Source of the DNA: Hyphomonas jannaschiana VP2
Lineage (GTDB): Bacteria; Pseudomonadota; Alphaproteobacteria; Caulobacterales; Hyphomonadaceae
Length of the DNA: 64,000 nt
Assembly: GCF_000685215.1 (NCBI RefSeq)
Contig: NZ_ARYJ01000004.1
Span: 186,001-250,000 of the forward strand
Direction of reading: 5' to 3'
Positions 34,891-44,759 of this stretch are shown in pieces. The notes under the pieces are model-generated. The model was not told the DNA's origin. It saw only the letters and a program-made list of their open reading frames with translations, and searched no databases. Each line of letters opens with the position of its first letter. Position 1 is the stretch's first letter. The translations under genes and the position numbers were made by a program.

Positions 34891-35640
34891 CTATCCCGAT
34901 TGCGATGATGTGGGTTTCGATAGAGATTTCAGTTCGTCCAAATCTATCATCAAATTCGAGTGAACATTTTTGTTCGGATGGGACTTAAACTCGTTGTAAC
35001 CCTCGCCGAAATCAATCATGCGCTCAACAAACGTGTAGCCCATTTGGATGAGCATTTTTGCGGTATAGGACACCTCTTGCCGACGAATATCGATCAGAGG
35101 AAAGTCCGGGTGGTCGCTGCTTATTGAAGATGTGACCCGCAAATTTTCTCGGGAGCTGGCGTGCTTGATGTGGAGTTCTTGGAGCTCTTGCACTTGAACA
35201 TTCAGAGCGGCTTGAAGCTGAATGGTTAGATCACGTAGGTTTCTAAGCTCAAATAGTTGGTGGACAAGTCCCGCGGCTTTGGGGCCGCGCAGGACGCCAA
35301 GAAGATTCGGATCTAGCGGAGTGTTTGCTGGCGCGCTTCCGATCATGCGTTGCATTTTCGTATCTAATTCCACCGGCCATTGTTGATTACCCAACGTTTC
35401 AAGCAGCCGAGTGTGAATAGAAGTCACATCGTACATCATTTGGTTGATGAACATGTACAGCGCGTGATCTCTGGACCGATTTGCTCGCCTTTCTTCGCGA
35501 AGTCTGAAGTAAAGTTCTACGAAGAAAGTAGCGAGTGCACCCGCGACCGCACCTAAGATCGCGGTGAGCACTACAACGAATAGCCCGGAATCGCCCTGAA
35601 CGGTTTGCAGGAAAATGATGTCCGGCCAATCGAAGTTCAA
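34891..35640 (-). CDS. Membrane-anchored hypothetical protein of atypical composition
   Basis: This 249-aa protein has one N-terminal transmembrane segment (about 20-41, FVVVLTAILGAVAGALATFF) and an amphipathic RLREERRANRSRDHA stretch. A long helical, probably coiled-coil domain (about 60-240) follows, with no recognised motif. The base composition is visibly more AT-rich, with codons such as ATA, AAA and AAT that neighbours avoid, suggesting transfer. The only sensible start is TTG 35640, which directly abuts the gyrB stop (TAATTG), so it may be translated by coupling to gyrB. Downstream lies the repeat cluster. I do not recognise a family. Confidence 0.7.
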   Translation of the reverse strand: MNFDWPDIIFLQTVQGDSGLFVVVLTAILGAVAGALATFFVELYFRLREERRANRSRDHALYMFINQMMYDVTSIHTRLLETLGNQQWPVELDTKMQRMIGSAPANTPLDPNLLGVLRGPKAAGLVHQLFELRNLRDLTIQLQAALNVQVQELQELHIKHASSRENLRVTSSISSDHPDFPLIDIRRQEVSYTAKMLIQMGYTFVERMIDFGEGYNEFKSHPNKNVHSNLMIDLDELKSLSKPTSSQSG

Positions 35641-38154
<2,514 letters not shown>

Positions 38155-38244
38155 TCAATTTCGGCAAATTATCATCAATAAAAACAATGCGCTGCGATGG
38201 GTGGGGGCAGAGTCAGAATGACGACAGGCTGTTGGAGCAAAATC

Positions 38245-38919
38245 TCAGCCGCAAAAGGGCGCCGGAACGGGGAAAGCGGGCGGCAACCGGGCGAGGAGAT
38301 CGAGGTTGCCGGAGGCGCTGACACCGGGTCTTTCCAGCCATTCGGCGGGATCTGCGCCATCATAAAAGAGGCTGAGCAGGTCGCCCGCAGAGGCCCGGAT
38401 GCAGAGGTCTGCCGGGGTGAGTTCCCCCCGTTCGGCGGTGACGGCCTGATCCTTCACGATGAGGTGGCAGGGTTCGCCGTCAATCTCCATCGAAACACGG
38501 GCGGAGAGGCCCTTCGCCTTGGATGGGTCGAACATGGTGGCAAAGGACATGAGCGTGGAATTCACACTCATCGGTCCGTCAGGCTTGAAGGGGGAGCGGA
38601 CCGCCCAGCGGCCGAGGGCCTGGAAGACGGGCTCCAGCTCCCGCCCCCAGGGCGTGAGGTCGTAGACCTGTACAGAAGCGGGCGGGGGCAACGTGCGCCG
38701 CACCACGATTTCGTGCCGCTCCAGCTCCTCCAGACGCTGAGTGAGAATGTTGGCGCTGAGGCCGTGCAGGTTGCGGCGGATGTCATTGAACCGCTTTGGG
38801 CCCAGCATGAGCTCCCGGATCACGAGCAGGGCCCAGCGTTCGCCAACAAGGTCCATCGCGTGTGCGGCGGCGCAACCGTCATTGTAGAGGCGTTTCTTGT
38901 CGAGGGCGCGAGTGGTCAT
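38245..38919 (-). CDS. HxlR family winged-helix transcriptional regulator
   Basis: This 224-aa regulator has the HxlR DNA-binding domain in the first 105 residues (CAAAHAMDLVGERWALLVIREL, then GLSANILTQRLEELE and YDLTPWGREL). Unlike minimal HxlR proteins, it has a C-terminal extension of about 110 residues of the SCP2/sterol-carrier-like kind seen in longer members, which may bind a ligand. I choose ATG 38919 (MTTRALDKK). It diverges from a DUF1428 gene, and paired operators lie in between, so it probably controls that gene and itself. Confidence 0.88.
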   Translation of the reverse strand: MTTRALDKKRLYNDGCAAAHAMDLVGERWALLVIRELMLGPKRFNDIRRNLHGLSANILTQRLEELERHEIVVRRTLPPPASVQVYDLTPWGRELEPVFQALGRWAVRSPFKPDGPMSVNSTLMSFATMFDPSKAKGLSARVSMEIDGEPCHLIVKDQAVTAERGELTPADLCIRASAGDLLSLFYDGADPAEWLERPGVSASGNLDLLARLPPAFPVPAPFCG

Positions 38920-38960
38920 GGTGGCGACTAGAGGCGAGTTTGGATGTGTCTGCAATATAT

Positions 38961-38998
38961 AGTTATAAAATAGAACTTGATAGTTATAAAAAATAACT
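38961..38998. promoter_or_regulatory. Paired operator sites for the HxlR regulator
   Basis: AGTTAT-N5-ATAACT at 38982-38998 is a perfect inverted repeat. AGTTAT-N5-AGAACT at 38961-38977 is the same site with one mismatch. The two are offset by 21 bp, two helical turns, in an AT-rich spacer between divergent genes. Confidence 0.65.
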
Positions 38999-39034
38999 TT
39001 AGTGGTGGCGGGCTAAAACGCACAGGAGACAGAC

Positions 39035-39379
39035 ATGGCATACACGCAGATCATGGCGGCCGCAGTGCCGACCGCAAACAAGGACGCTTACCTCGCACAC
39101 GCAAAGGCGGCCGCTGCGCTGTTCCGCAAGCATGGGGCGCTCTCTGTCGTCGAGAATTGGGGAAATGAGGTGCCGGATGGCGAAATGACGTCCTTCCCGC
39201 TGGCTGTGAAGTGCCAGCCGGACGAGACGGTCGTGATCGGATGGATCAGCTGGCCGGACAAGGCCACACACGACAAGGCCTGGGAAGTCATGATGCCGGA
39301 GATGCACAAAATGGGCGAGATGCCGTTTGATGGCAAACGGATGATCTTCGGCACCTTCGATGTGATCCTTGAGGCCTAG
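39035..39379 (+). CDS. DUF1428 family protein
   Basis: This 114-aa ferredoxin-like-fold (dimeric alpha/beta barrel type) protein is of the DUF1428 family. It has the characteristic start MAYTQIMAAAVPTANKDAYL, ENWGNEVPDG near 40 and MPFDGKRMIFGTFDVIL at the end. The family has no established function. The gene diverges from the HxlR regulator and is most likely its target. AGGAGACAG supplies the ribosome site. Confidence 0.92.
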   Translation: MAYTQIMAAAVPTANKDAYLAHAKAAAALFRKHGALSVVENWGNEVPDGEMTSFPLAVKCQPDETVVIGWISWPDKATHDKAWEVMMPEMHKMGEMPFDGKRMIFGTFDVILEA

Positions 39380-39394
39380 GCAGACCGGCGGAGC

Positions 39395-41455
39395 TTAGTT
39401 TCCGCCAGGTTTGCGTTTGCCGGCAGGCGGTTTTCCACCCTTCTTGAAGGCTGGTTTTCCGCCTTTCGGGCCGGCCTTTCCGGCGCCCTTGGGGCCACCT
39501 TTCCCGGGTTTGCCCTTGCTGCGCATCGGGGGCTTCCAGCCGTCCTTGGCGTGCACTTTGGAGAACTTCTTCGCAGGCCGTGCGGGTTTCTCCCGGTCGT
39601 CCTGGATGTAGTCCGTCTGCGGGGAAGGCGCGCGTTCAGCCGGGGTGGCGTCTTCCGGGGCGGATTTCTTCTTGTAGGGCTTCTTGCCGGAGAGGTGGCG
39701 TGGGGCATCCGGGTCATACGGCTTCTTGCGCAGGCGCGGGGCCGGGCGCTCGCTGCGCTCATCGCGGTCGAAGCGGTCATTGCGGTCGAAGCGGGCAGGC
39801 GGCGGGGTGCCATCGAGCGGCGAGGCGCGCAGGCCCTTTTCCACCGAGCCGCCCTCACCGATCGTCTCGAAGAAGCGCGCTGCGGCCTCACGGGTGAGCT
39901 CCACATGCGTGTCGGACGGATTGATGCGGATTGCGCCGATGTCGTCACGGGAGAGACCGCCTGCCTTGCAGAGGACCGGGAGGATCCAGCGGGCTTCCGC
40001 GTTCTTCTTGCGGCCGACATTCAGCTGCACCCAGACCGCATCGTCGAAGCCTTTGCGCTCTGTCTTGTTGCGTTTCTCGCGCGGCTCGCGCTCAGGCCGG
40101 TCGCCGCGCTCACCGCGTTCGCGGCGTTTCGGCGGGGTGAGGTCGACTTCGCGCAGGTCTTCCGGTGCAGAACGGCCTTCGCGCTGTTTGCGCAGGAAGG
40201 CGGCCGCGACCTGTTCGGGCCCGTGCTGTTCCAGCAGCGCGTCGATCATGGCGCGCTCGCTCTCATGAATGGGGCGGGTGAGGGACGGGTCTGCGAGCAG
40301 GCGCGCATCATCCAGCGCGTTGATCTCGTCAGCCGATGGCGGTGTGCCCCAGGTCGCTTCGATCCTGGCGTCGCCCAGCAGGCGCTCGACGCGGCGGCGG
40401 GCCTTCGGGGCCACGATCATCGCGCTGACGCCCTTGCGGCCAGCCCGGCCAGTCCGGCCGGAACGGTGCAACAGGGTCGCCGGATCGCGCGGCAGGTCTG
40501 CGTGGATGACAAGGCCCAGATTGTCGAGGTCGAGGCCGCGGGCGGCAACGTCGGTGGCGATACAGACGCGGGCGCGGCCATCGCGCAGGGCCTGCAGGGC
40601 GTTCGAGCGTTCCTTCTGGCTGAGTTCGCCGGAGAGGGCGACGACCGGGAAGCCGCGATTGCCCATACGGCTCATCAGCTTGTTGACGGCGGCGCGGGTC
40701 GTGCAGAAGACGAGCGCGCTCTCGCTGTCGGAGTGGCGCACGATGTTGACGATGGCGTTCTCTTCATCGCCCGGGGCCACCAACAGCGCGCGGTATTCGA
40801 TGTCGCCATGCTGGCGCTGTTCGGATTCCGTCTTCACGCGCAGGGCGTCTTTCTGGTAGCGCGCGGCGAGGTTGGCGATGCCTTTCGGCACAGTGGCGGA
40901 GAACATCAGCGTGCGGCGCGTTTCCGGCGTGCCTTCAAGGATGTGTTCCAGCTCTTCGCGGAAACCCATGTCCAGCATCTCGTCGGCTTCGTCCAGCACG
41001 ACGACACGGATGCCGGCGGTGTCCAGCGAGCCGCGCTTGATATGGTCCGACAGGCGGCCCGGCGTGCCGACGACGATATGCGCGCCGCGGGCGAGGGCCT
41101 TACGCTCGTCGCGCATGTCCATGCCGCCGACGCAGGTTGCGATACGTGCGCCGGCCGGGCCGTAGAGCCAGGTCAGCTCGCGGGCGACCTGCATGGCGAG
41201 TTCGCGCGTCGGCGCCACGATCAGGGCGAGCGGGGTTTCGGCGCGGGCAAGGCGGTCTTCCTCGCCCAGAAGGTCGCCGGACATGGCGATACCGAAGGCG
41301 ACGGTCTTGCCAGAACCGGTCTGTGCGGAGACGAGCAGGTCGCGCCCGGCGAGCTCTGCATCGAGCACGGCGGTCTGGACCTGGGTGAGGCTTTCATAAC
41401 CCTTATTGGCAAGGGCTTCGGCGAGGGCCGAGGGAACGGACGGATAAGCGGACAT
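39395..41455 (-). CDS. DEAD-box RNA helicase with DbpA-type RNA-binding domain
   Basis: This 686-aa ATP-dependent RNA helicase has all core motifs: AQTGSGKT, PTRELAMQ, VLDEADEMLDMG, SATVP, and HRSGRTGRAGRKG. A DbpA-like RNA-binding domain (WVQLNVGRKKNAE to VELTREAAARFFETIG) lies near residues 470-545. The final 120 residues are a basic Lys/Pro/Gly-rich disordered tail. This layout suits a DeaD/CsdA- or DbpA-like role in ribosome assembly or RNA decay. The ATG at 41455 starts close to the helicase fold, and an ATG at 41494 is also in frame. Confidence 0.93.
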   Translation of the reverse strand: MSAYPSVPSALAEALANKGYESLTQVQTAVLDAELAGRDLLVSAQTGSGKTVAFGIAMSGDLLGEEDRLARAETPLALIVAPTRELAMQVARELTWLYGPAGARIATCVGGMDMRDERKALARGAHIVVGTPGRLSDHIKRGSLDTAGIRVVVLDEADEMLDMGFREELEHILEGTPETRRTLMFSATVPKGIANLAARYQKDALRVKTESEQRQHGDIEYRALLVAPGDEENAIVNIVRHSDSESALVFCTTRAAVNKLMSRMGNRGFPVVALSGELSQKERSNALQALRDGRARVCIATDVAARGLDLDNLGLVIHADLPRDPATLLHRSGRTGRAGRKGVSAMIVAPKARRRVERLLGDARIEATWGTPPSADEINALDDARLLADPSLTRPIHESERAMIDALLEQHGPEQVAAAFLRKQREGRSAPEDLREVDLTPPKRRERGERGDRPEREPREKRNKTERKGFDDAVWVQLNVGRKKNAEARWILPVLCKAGGLSRDDIGAIRINPSDTHVELTREAAARFFETIGEGGSVEKGLRASPLDGTPPPARFDRNDRFDRDERSERPAPRLRKKPYDPDAPRHLSGKKPYKKKSAPEDATPAERAPSPQTDYIQDDREKPARPAKKFSKVHAKDGWKPPMRSKGKPGKGGPKGAGKAGPKGGKPAFKKGGKPPAGKRKPGGN

Positions 41456-41607
41456 GTAAAGGCTTTCGGGGGTTGGGCTGTCAGGGATCGTCATCGAGGC
41501 ACGATCGACCTGTCAGAGGGAGTTTGCGGCCCTATGACACGTTTTTGCGCGCTGCACCATGGGCACGCGCAGGGCGTTCGTTAATGCCCGGTACCGCTAA
41601 CAGGCCA

Positions 41608-42837
41608 TCAGACCTCCACGTCCAGTCTTTCGATGCCGCGGAAGAAGGGCAGGGCGCGCCAGGCGATGTCCTGTTCCGGCAGCTTCATGTCCGGATAGCG
41701 TTCGAACAGTTTCTGGTAGACGCGTCGGGCCTCCATCCGGGCCAGCGGGGCGCCGATACAGATGTGCGGCCCGCCGCCAAAGGCAACATGGCTGGCGCGT
41801 TTCTTCGTGATGTCGAACGCCTCCGGCGCCTCGAAGGTCTCCGCGTCGCGATTGGCCGAAGCAAGCGAGCAGAACACGACCTGATGTTCCTTCACCGGGC
41901 AACCAGCCACTTGCTTGTCGGCTTCGGCAATGCGGGAGGTGGCAGAGACCGGCGCCTCATAGCGCAGCACTTCCTCGACGGCCTGTGCGGCAAGGCCGGG
42001 ATCGGCCTTCAGCGCAGCGAGTTGCTCAGGATGCGTCAGGAATAGCCAGACACCATTGCCGATCAGGTCTGTCGTGGTGAGGTTCCCGCCGACGAGCAGC
42101 GCCTGAAGATTGATGCGGACTTCATCATCCGACAGCGGAGCTTCGCCAGAGGCCTGTAGCTGAACCATGTCGGTGATGAGATCGTCTTCCGGTCCTTTGC
42201 GGCGGCGCTCCATCAGTTCGGTGAAATAAGCGTCGAGCGCTGCGCCGCCCGCCATCATGCGCTCGGTTTCTTCCGGGGTGCGGACCGGGTTCAGGCCGAG
42301 GATGACTGCCTCTGACCATTCGCGGAAGTCTGCGAGGCGATGTTCATCGACACCAAGAATGCGGGCGATGACCGTCACCGGGATGGGCACGGCAATCTCG
42401 GCCATCAGGTCGAACACGCCCGAGGCCGGGGCGGCATCGATCGTGTCGTCAACGATGGCTTCGATCTGGTCCTTCATCTTGTTGATGCGGGTGTAGAAGG
42501 CCTTTGCCAGCGGCGGGCGCACGCGGGCATGGTCCGGATCATCCATGAACAGGATGGAGGTGCGCCGCGGGTTTTCCTCGTCGACCAGCTGCCGCGAGAT
42601 CGAGCCTTCTTCCGCATTGAGGGGATGGCGGACGAAACTGCGGTCGTTCACCGTGGTACGGACATCGCCATAGCGGGTGAGGAACCAGGTCTTCGCCATC
42701 TCGTCGCGCATGACGGGGCAGTTCTCGCGCAGGGCTTTAAGTGGCGGGTGAGGATCGCGCCGCGCCTCCGGCATGAAGGCCGTCACTTCGATGATGGATT
42801 GCGGCACCTTCGGGCTTGCGCCCAGATCGTCGGCCAT
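41608..42837 (-). CDS. Cytochrome P450
   Basis: This 409-aa soluble bacterial P450 carries the heme-ligand motif FGGGPHICIGAPLAR with its Cys near residue 355. The I-helix oxygen-activation motif is GGNLTT, and the K-helix motif is EEVLRYEAP. The substrate cannot be assigned; CYP families of this type often hydroxylate steroids, terpenes or alkanes. No ferredoxin or reductase gene is nearby. The ribosome site GGAGG lies five bases before the ATG and inside an unusual inverted repeat. Confidence 0.95.
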   Translation of the reverse strand: MADDLGASPKVPQSIIEVTAFMPEARRDPHPPLKALRENCPVMRDEMAKTWFLTRYGDVRTTVNDRSFVRHPLNAEEGSISRQLVDEENPRRTSILFMDDPDHARVRPPLAKAFYTRINKMKDQIEAIVDDTIDAAPASGVFDLMAEIAVPIPVTVIARILGVDEHRLADFREWSEAVILGLNPVRTPEETERMMAGGAALDAYFTELMERRRKGPEDDLITDMVQLQASGEAPLSDDEVRINLQALLVGGNLTTTDLIGNGVWLFLTHPEQLAALKADPGLAAQAVEEVLRYEAPVSATSRIAEADKQVAGCPVKEHQVVFCSLASANRDAETFEAPEAFDITKKRASHVAFGGGPHICIGAPLARMEARRVYQKLFERYPDMKLPEQDIAWRALPFFRGIERLDVEV

Positions 42838-42843
42838 TCTTTC

Positions 42844-42870
42844 CTCCCGGATTTATATATTTTCCGGGAG
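42844..42870 (-). promoter_or_regulatory. Hairpin masking the P450 ribosome binding site
   Basis: CTCCCGGA and TCCGGGAG form perfect 8-bp arms around an 11-base A/T-only centre. In the minus-strand transcript, the 3' arm contains the GGGAG core of the ribosome site, seven bases before the ATG. It could be a translational switch, or instead a DNA operator over the promoter. Confidence 0.5.
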
Positions 42871-42909
42871 AATAGCACAGGCGCACCAAACGCGCAGCGT
42901 GCCGCAGCG

Positions 42910-43341
42910 TCAGGCGAGTGAGCGCGGAATACAGCTGGCGGTGGCCTGAGCGAGCAGCGTGCCGTCTTCCGTGGAGAGGAAGCCCTGCGTGAAGATGGCC
43001 TGCCTGCCTTTGCGAACGACTTCGCCGCGCCCGATCAGGCGCACGCCGACTGGAACCGGACGGATGAAGCTGGTCGTCATCTGAAGGGTCGGTGCCATGG
43101 CCGGGCCATCCTGAACGATTGATCCGGCGACGCTCATGACTTCATCCAGTGCGGCCGTGACGAAGCCGCCTTGCGCGGTGCCGCCGGGATTGGTGGCCTC
43201 GGCCGGCAGGCAGAAGGCGGCCTCGGCCCAGCCTTCCTTCTCGTCGAAGGCAATCAGGTCGAAGCCGACAAAATCGGTTGCGGGCGGGCGCGTCCCGTCA
43301 CCCAACACGCCTTCCCAATAGGCGCGCTTGTCGAAGCTCAT
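42910..43341 (-). CDS. PaaI-type hotdog thioesterase (second copy)
   Basis: This 143-aa protein has a hotdog fold of the PaaI family, which hydrolyses acyl-CoA thioesters. The signature reads NPGGTAQGGFVTAALDEVM, with Gln where the family usually has His before GG, while the catalytic acidic residue in LDE is kept. PTLQMTTSFIRPVPVG is the typical following strand. It starts within the stop of the upstream paralogue (ATGA overlap). The two paralogues probably form a heteromer or act in series. Substrates are unknown. Confidence 0.9.
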   Translation of the reverse strand: MSFDKRAYWEGVLGDGTRPPATDFVGFDLIAFDEKEGWAEAAFCLPAEATNPGGTAQGGFVTAALDEVMSVAGSIVQDGPAMAPTLQMTTSFIRPVPVGVRLIGRGEVVRKGRQAIFTQGFLSTEDGTLLAQATASCIPRSLA

Positions 43342-43796
43342 TTGGCAAGCCGCTTGAACGGCATTGGCAGGGCGGTGGCGGAGGCCTTGGCGACCATTCT
43401 GCCGTCCGGGTCGAAACATTCCGCTTCCATGAAGGCCGCGGATTTTCCGAGGCGGACGATGCGGGCATCGACCCAGGCCTTGCCGGGCATCAGGCGCGTC
43501 AGGAAGCTGGTTTTCATCTCCAGTGTCGGGGCCGTCATTGTGACGTTGGATGCAATGATCACGCAGGTGCTCATCGCTTCGTCCAGCATGGCGGAGATGA
43601 AGCCGCCTTGCACCGCACCGGTCGGATTGGCGAAGGATGGGCTGACGTCGAACTCCATCCGTATGCGCATGGCATCCTGCTCGACCTCGATGAGCTTCAT
43701 GCCCAGCGTGTCGGAACAGGGGGGGCGCTTCTTGGAGCCCTGGAAGCGGGCCAGCATGTCAGCGTCGCTGAGGCGGGGTTTTTCAGTCTCTGACAA
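43338..43796 (-). CDS. PaaI-type hotdog thioesterase (first copy)
   Basis: This 152-aa hotdog protein is paralogous to the next gene. Its signature NPTGAVQGGFISAMLDEAM also has Gln in place of the usual His, and PTLEMKTSFLTRLMPGKAW follows. Acyl-CoA thioesterase activity is likely from the family, but the specific substrate is unknown. It lies nine bases after sspB on the same strand, so the three genes form an operon. Confidence 0.9.
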   Translation of the reverse strand: MSETEKPRLSDADMLARFQGSKKRPPCSDTLGMKLIEVEQDAMRIRMEFDVSPSFANPTGAVQGGFISAMLDEAMSTCVIIASNVTMTAPTLEMKTSFLTRLMPGKAWVDARIVRLGKSAAFMEAECFDPDGRMVAKASATALPMPFKRLAK

Positions 43797-43805
43797 TCGT
43801 CCGGC

Positions 43806-44282
43806 CTATTTGCGGCGGAAGGCGTCGAGATTGACGACCGTGCCGGCATCGCTGGTCGGGGCAGCGTCTGCCTCGTCATGCGTCTCTTCCAGTTCGGAGG
43901 CCGGAGAGATGACGGCGGCGTCCTTCTCCTGCGCTTCGAAGGTCAGGCCGAAATTCACGGACGGATCAACGAAGCGCGTTATGGCGGCATAAGGCACAAA
44001 CAGGTGCTGCGGCACGCCGGAGAATTTCAGGATGATCTCGAAGTGGCCGTCATGGACTTCGAGGTCCCAGAACTGGTGCTGGACCACAATCGTCATGTCG
44101 ACCGGAAAACGCTCGACCAGGTAATCGGCCATGCGCACGCCCGGGGCCTTCGAACGGAACGTGATGTAGAAGTGGTGGTCACCCGGCAGGCCGCCATTCG
44201 CCTTGGCGCGCTTCAGCGCTTCGCGGACGACGCCGCGCATGGCTGCCTGGGTGAGCGCTTCGTAACCGATATAGTCCGTCAT
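43806..44282 (-). CDS. sspB: ClpXP adaptor SspB (alpha type)
   Basis: SspB tethers ssrA-tagged proteins to ClpXP. The 158-aa sequence has the alpha-type core: GLPGDHHFYITF, APGVRMADYL, MTIVVQHQFWDLEV and DPSVNFGLTF. An acidic linker follows, and the C-terminal ClpX-binding peptide reads VVNLDAFRRK. ATG 44282 gives the family-typical MTDYIGYEAL start. Upstream codons in this frame cross the promoter. The tmRNA that makes its substrates lies 8 kb away in the same window. Confidence 0.95.
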   Translation of the reverse strand: MTDYIGYEALTQAAMRGVVREALKRAKANGGLPGDHHFYITFRSKAPGVRMADYLVERFPVDMTIVVQHQFWDLEVHDGHFEIILKFSGVPQHLFVPYAAITRFVDPSVNFGLTFEAQEKDAAVISPASELEETHDEADAAPTSDAGTVVNLDAFRRK

Positions 44283-44459
44283 GGCGCGGTGCTGATCCCC
44301 ATCAAGTTTCTTGCTTGTTCTATTCGTCACAATATTCCTCCGGCCGCGTGCGGGCAACGGGCTTCGCACAATGCGCGAGCAAAAAGCTGTACTTCGCGCA
44401 GCGGCGCATACCGGGGCGGGAATGCGCCGGAAATGCAACGGACTAGCCGGGAAACAGGG

Positions 44460-44630
44460 TCAGTAATTTGCGGGCGGATCGCTGGCCGGGAAGGATTCGT
44501 CGCTTTCTTCGTCGACCTTGTCCCAGTCTTTGGGCGGGTCTTCCATGTTTTCCGGACCGGACGGGCGAATCTTCTTGTCGGCCGTTTCGGTGTCGTGATT
44601 CTTCTCGGTTTGAGGGCTCTTGCCTGTCAT
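44460..44630 (-). CDS. Small acidic protein with DESFPASDPP motif
   Basis: This 56-aa hydrophilic, probably disordered protein ends in VDEESDESFPASDPPANY. This is a motif shared by many small alphaproteobacterial proteins of unknown role. An AGGAGG ribosome site seven bases before ATG 44630 supports translation. An in-frame start at 44702 would read through the ribosome site and is unlikely. It lies between sspB and the divergent PLP decarboxylase gene, without a recognisable stress promoter. Confidence 0.75.
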   Translation of the reverse strand: MTGKSPQTEKNHDTETADKKIRPSGPENMEDPPKDWDKVDEESDESFPASDPPANY

Positions 44631-44759
44631 TTCGGTTTCCTCCTTTCGCGGGGAGTAGGGAACCAACGCGTGAAGACGCCAAAAGTTTCGGCCTATGGCC
44701 AAGACAGAGCGGTCCGCCTAGGTTTCACGCCAGAGAGACAGTGGAGTGAAGGAACAGCC

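Noticed and set aside
39551-41584. Open 677-codon plus-strand frame opposite the DEAD-box helicase
   Set aside because: It is antisense to a helicase with all motifs intact, and its sequence is a Gly/Arg/Ala-rich mirror without any domain.
43878-44759. 294-codon in-frame extension upstream of the PLP decarboxylase
   Set aside because: It lies antisense to sspB and the small acidic gene. The ribosome site and domain start place the true ATG at 44760.
44631-44759. EcfG promoter for the small DESFPASDPP gene
   Set aside because: GGAAC occurs at 44655-44660 on the plus strand, but no CGTT lies 16 or 17 bases on, and the minus strand has no match.
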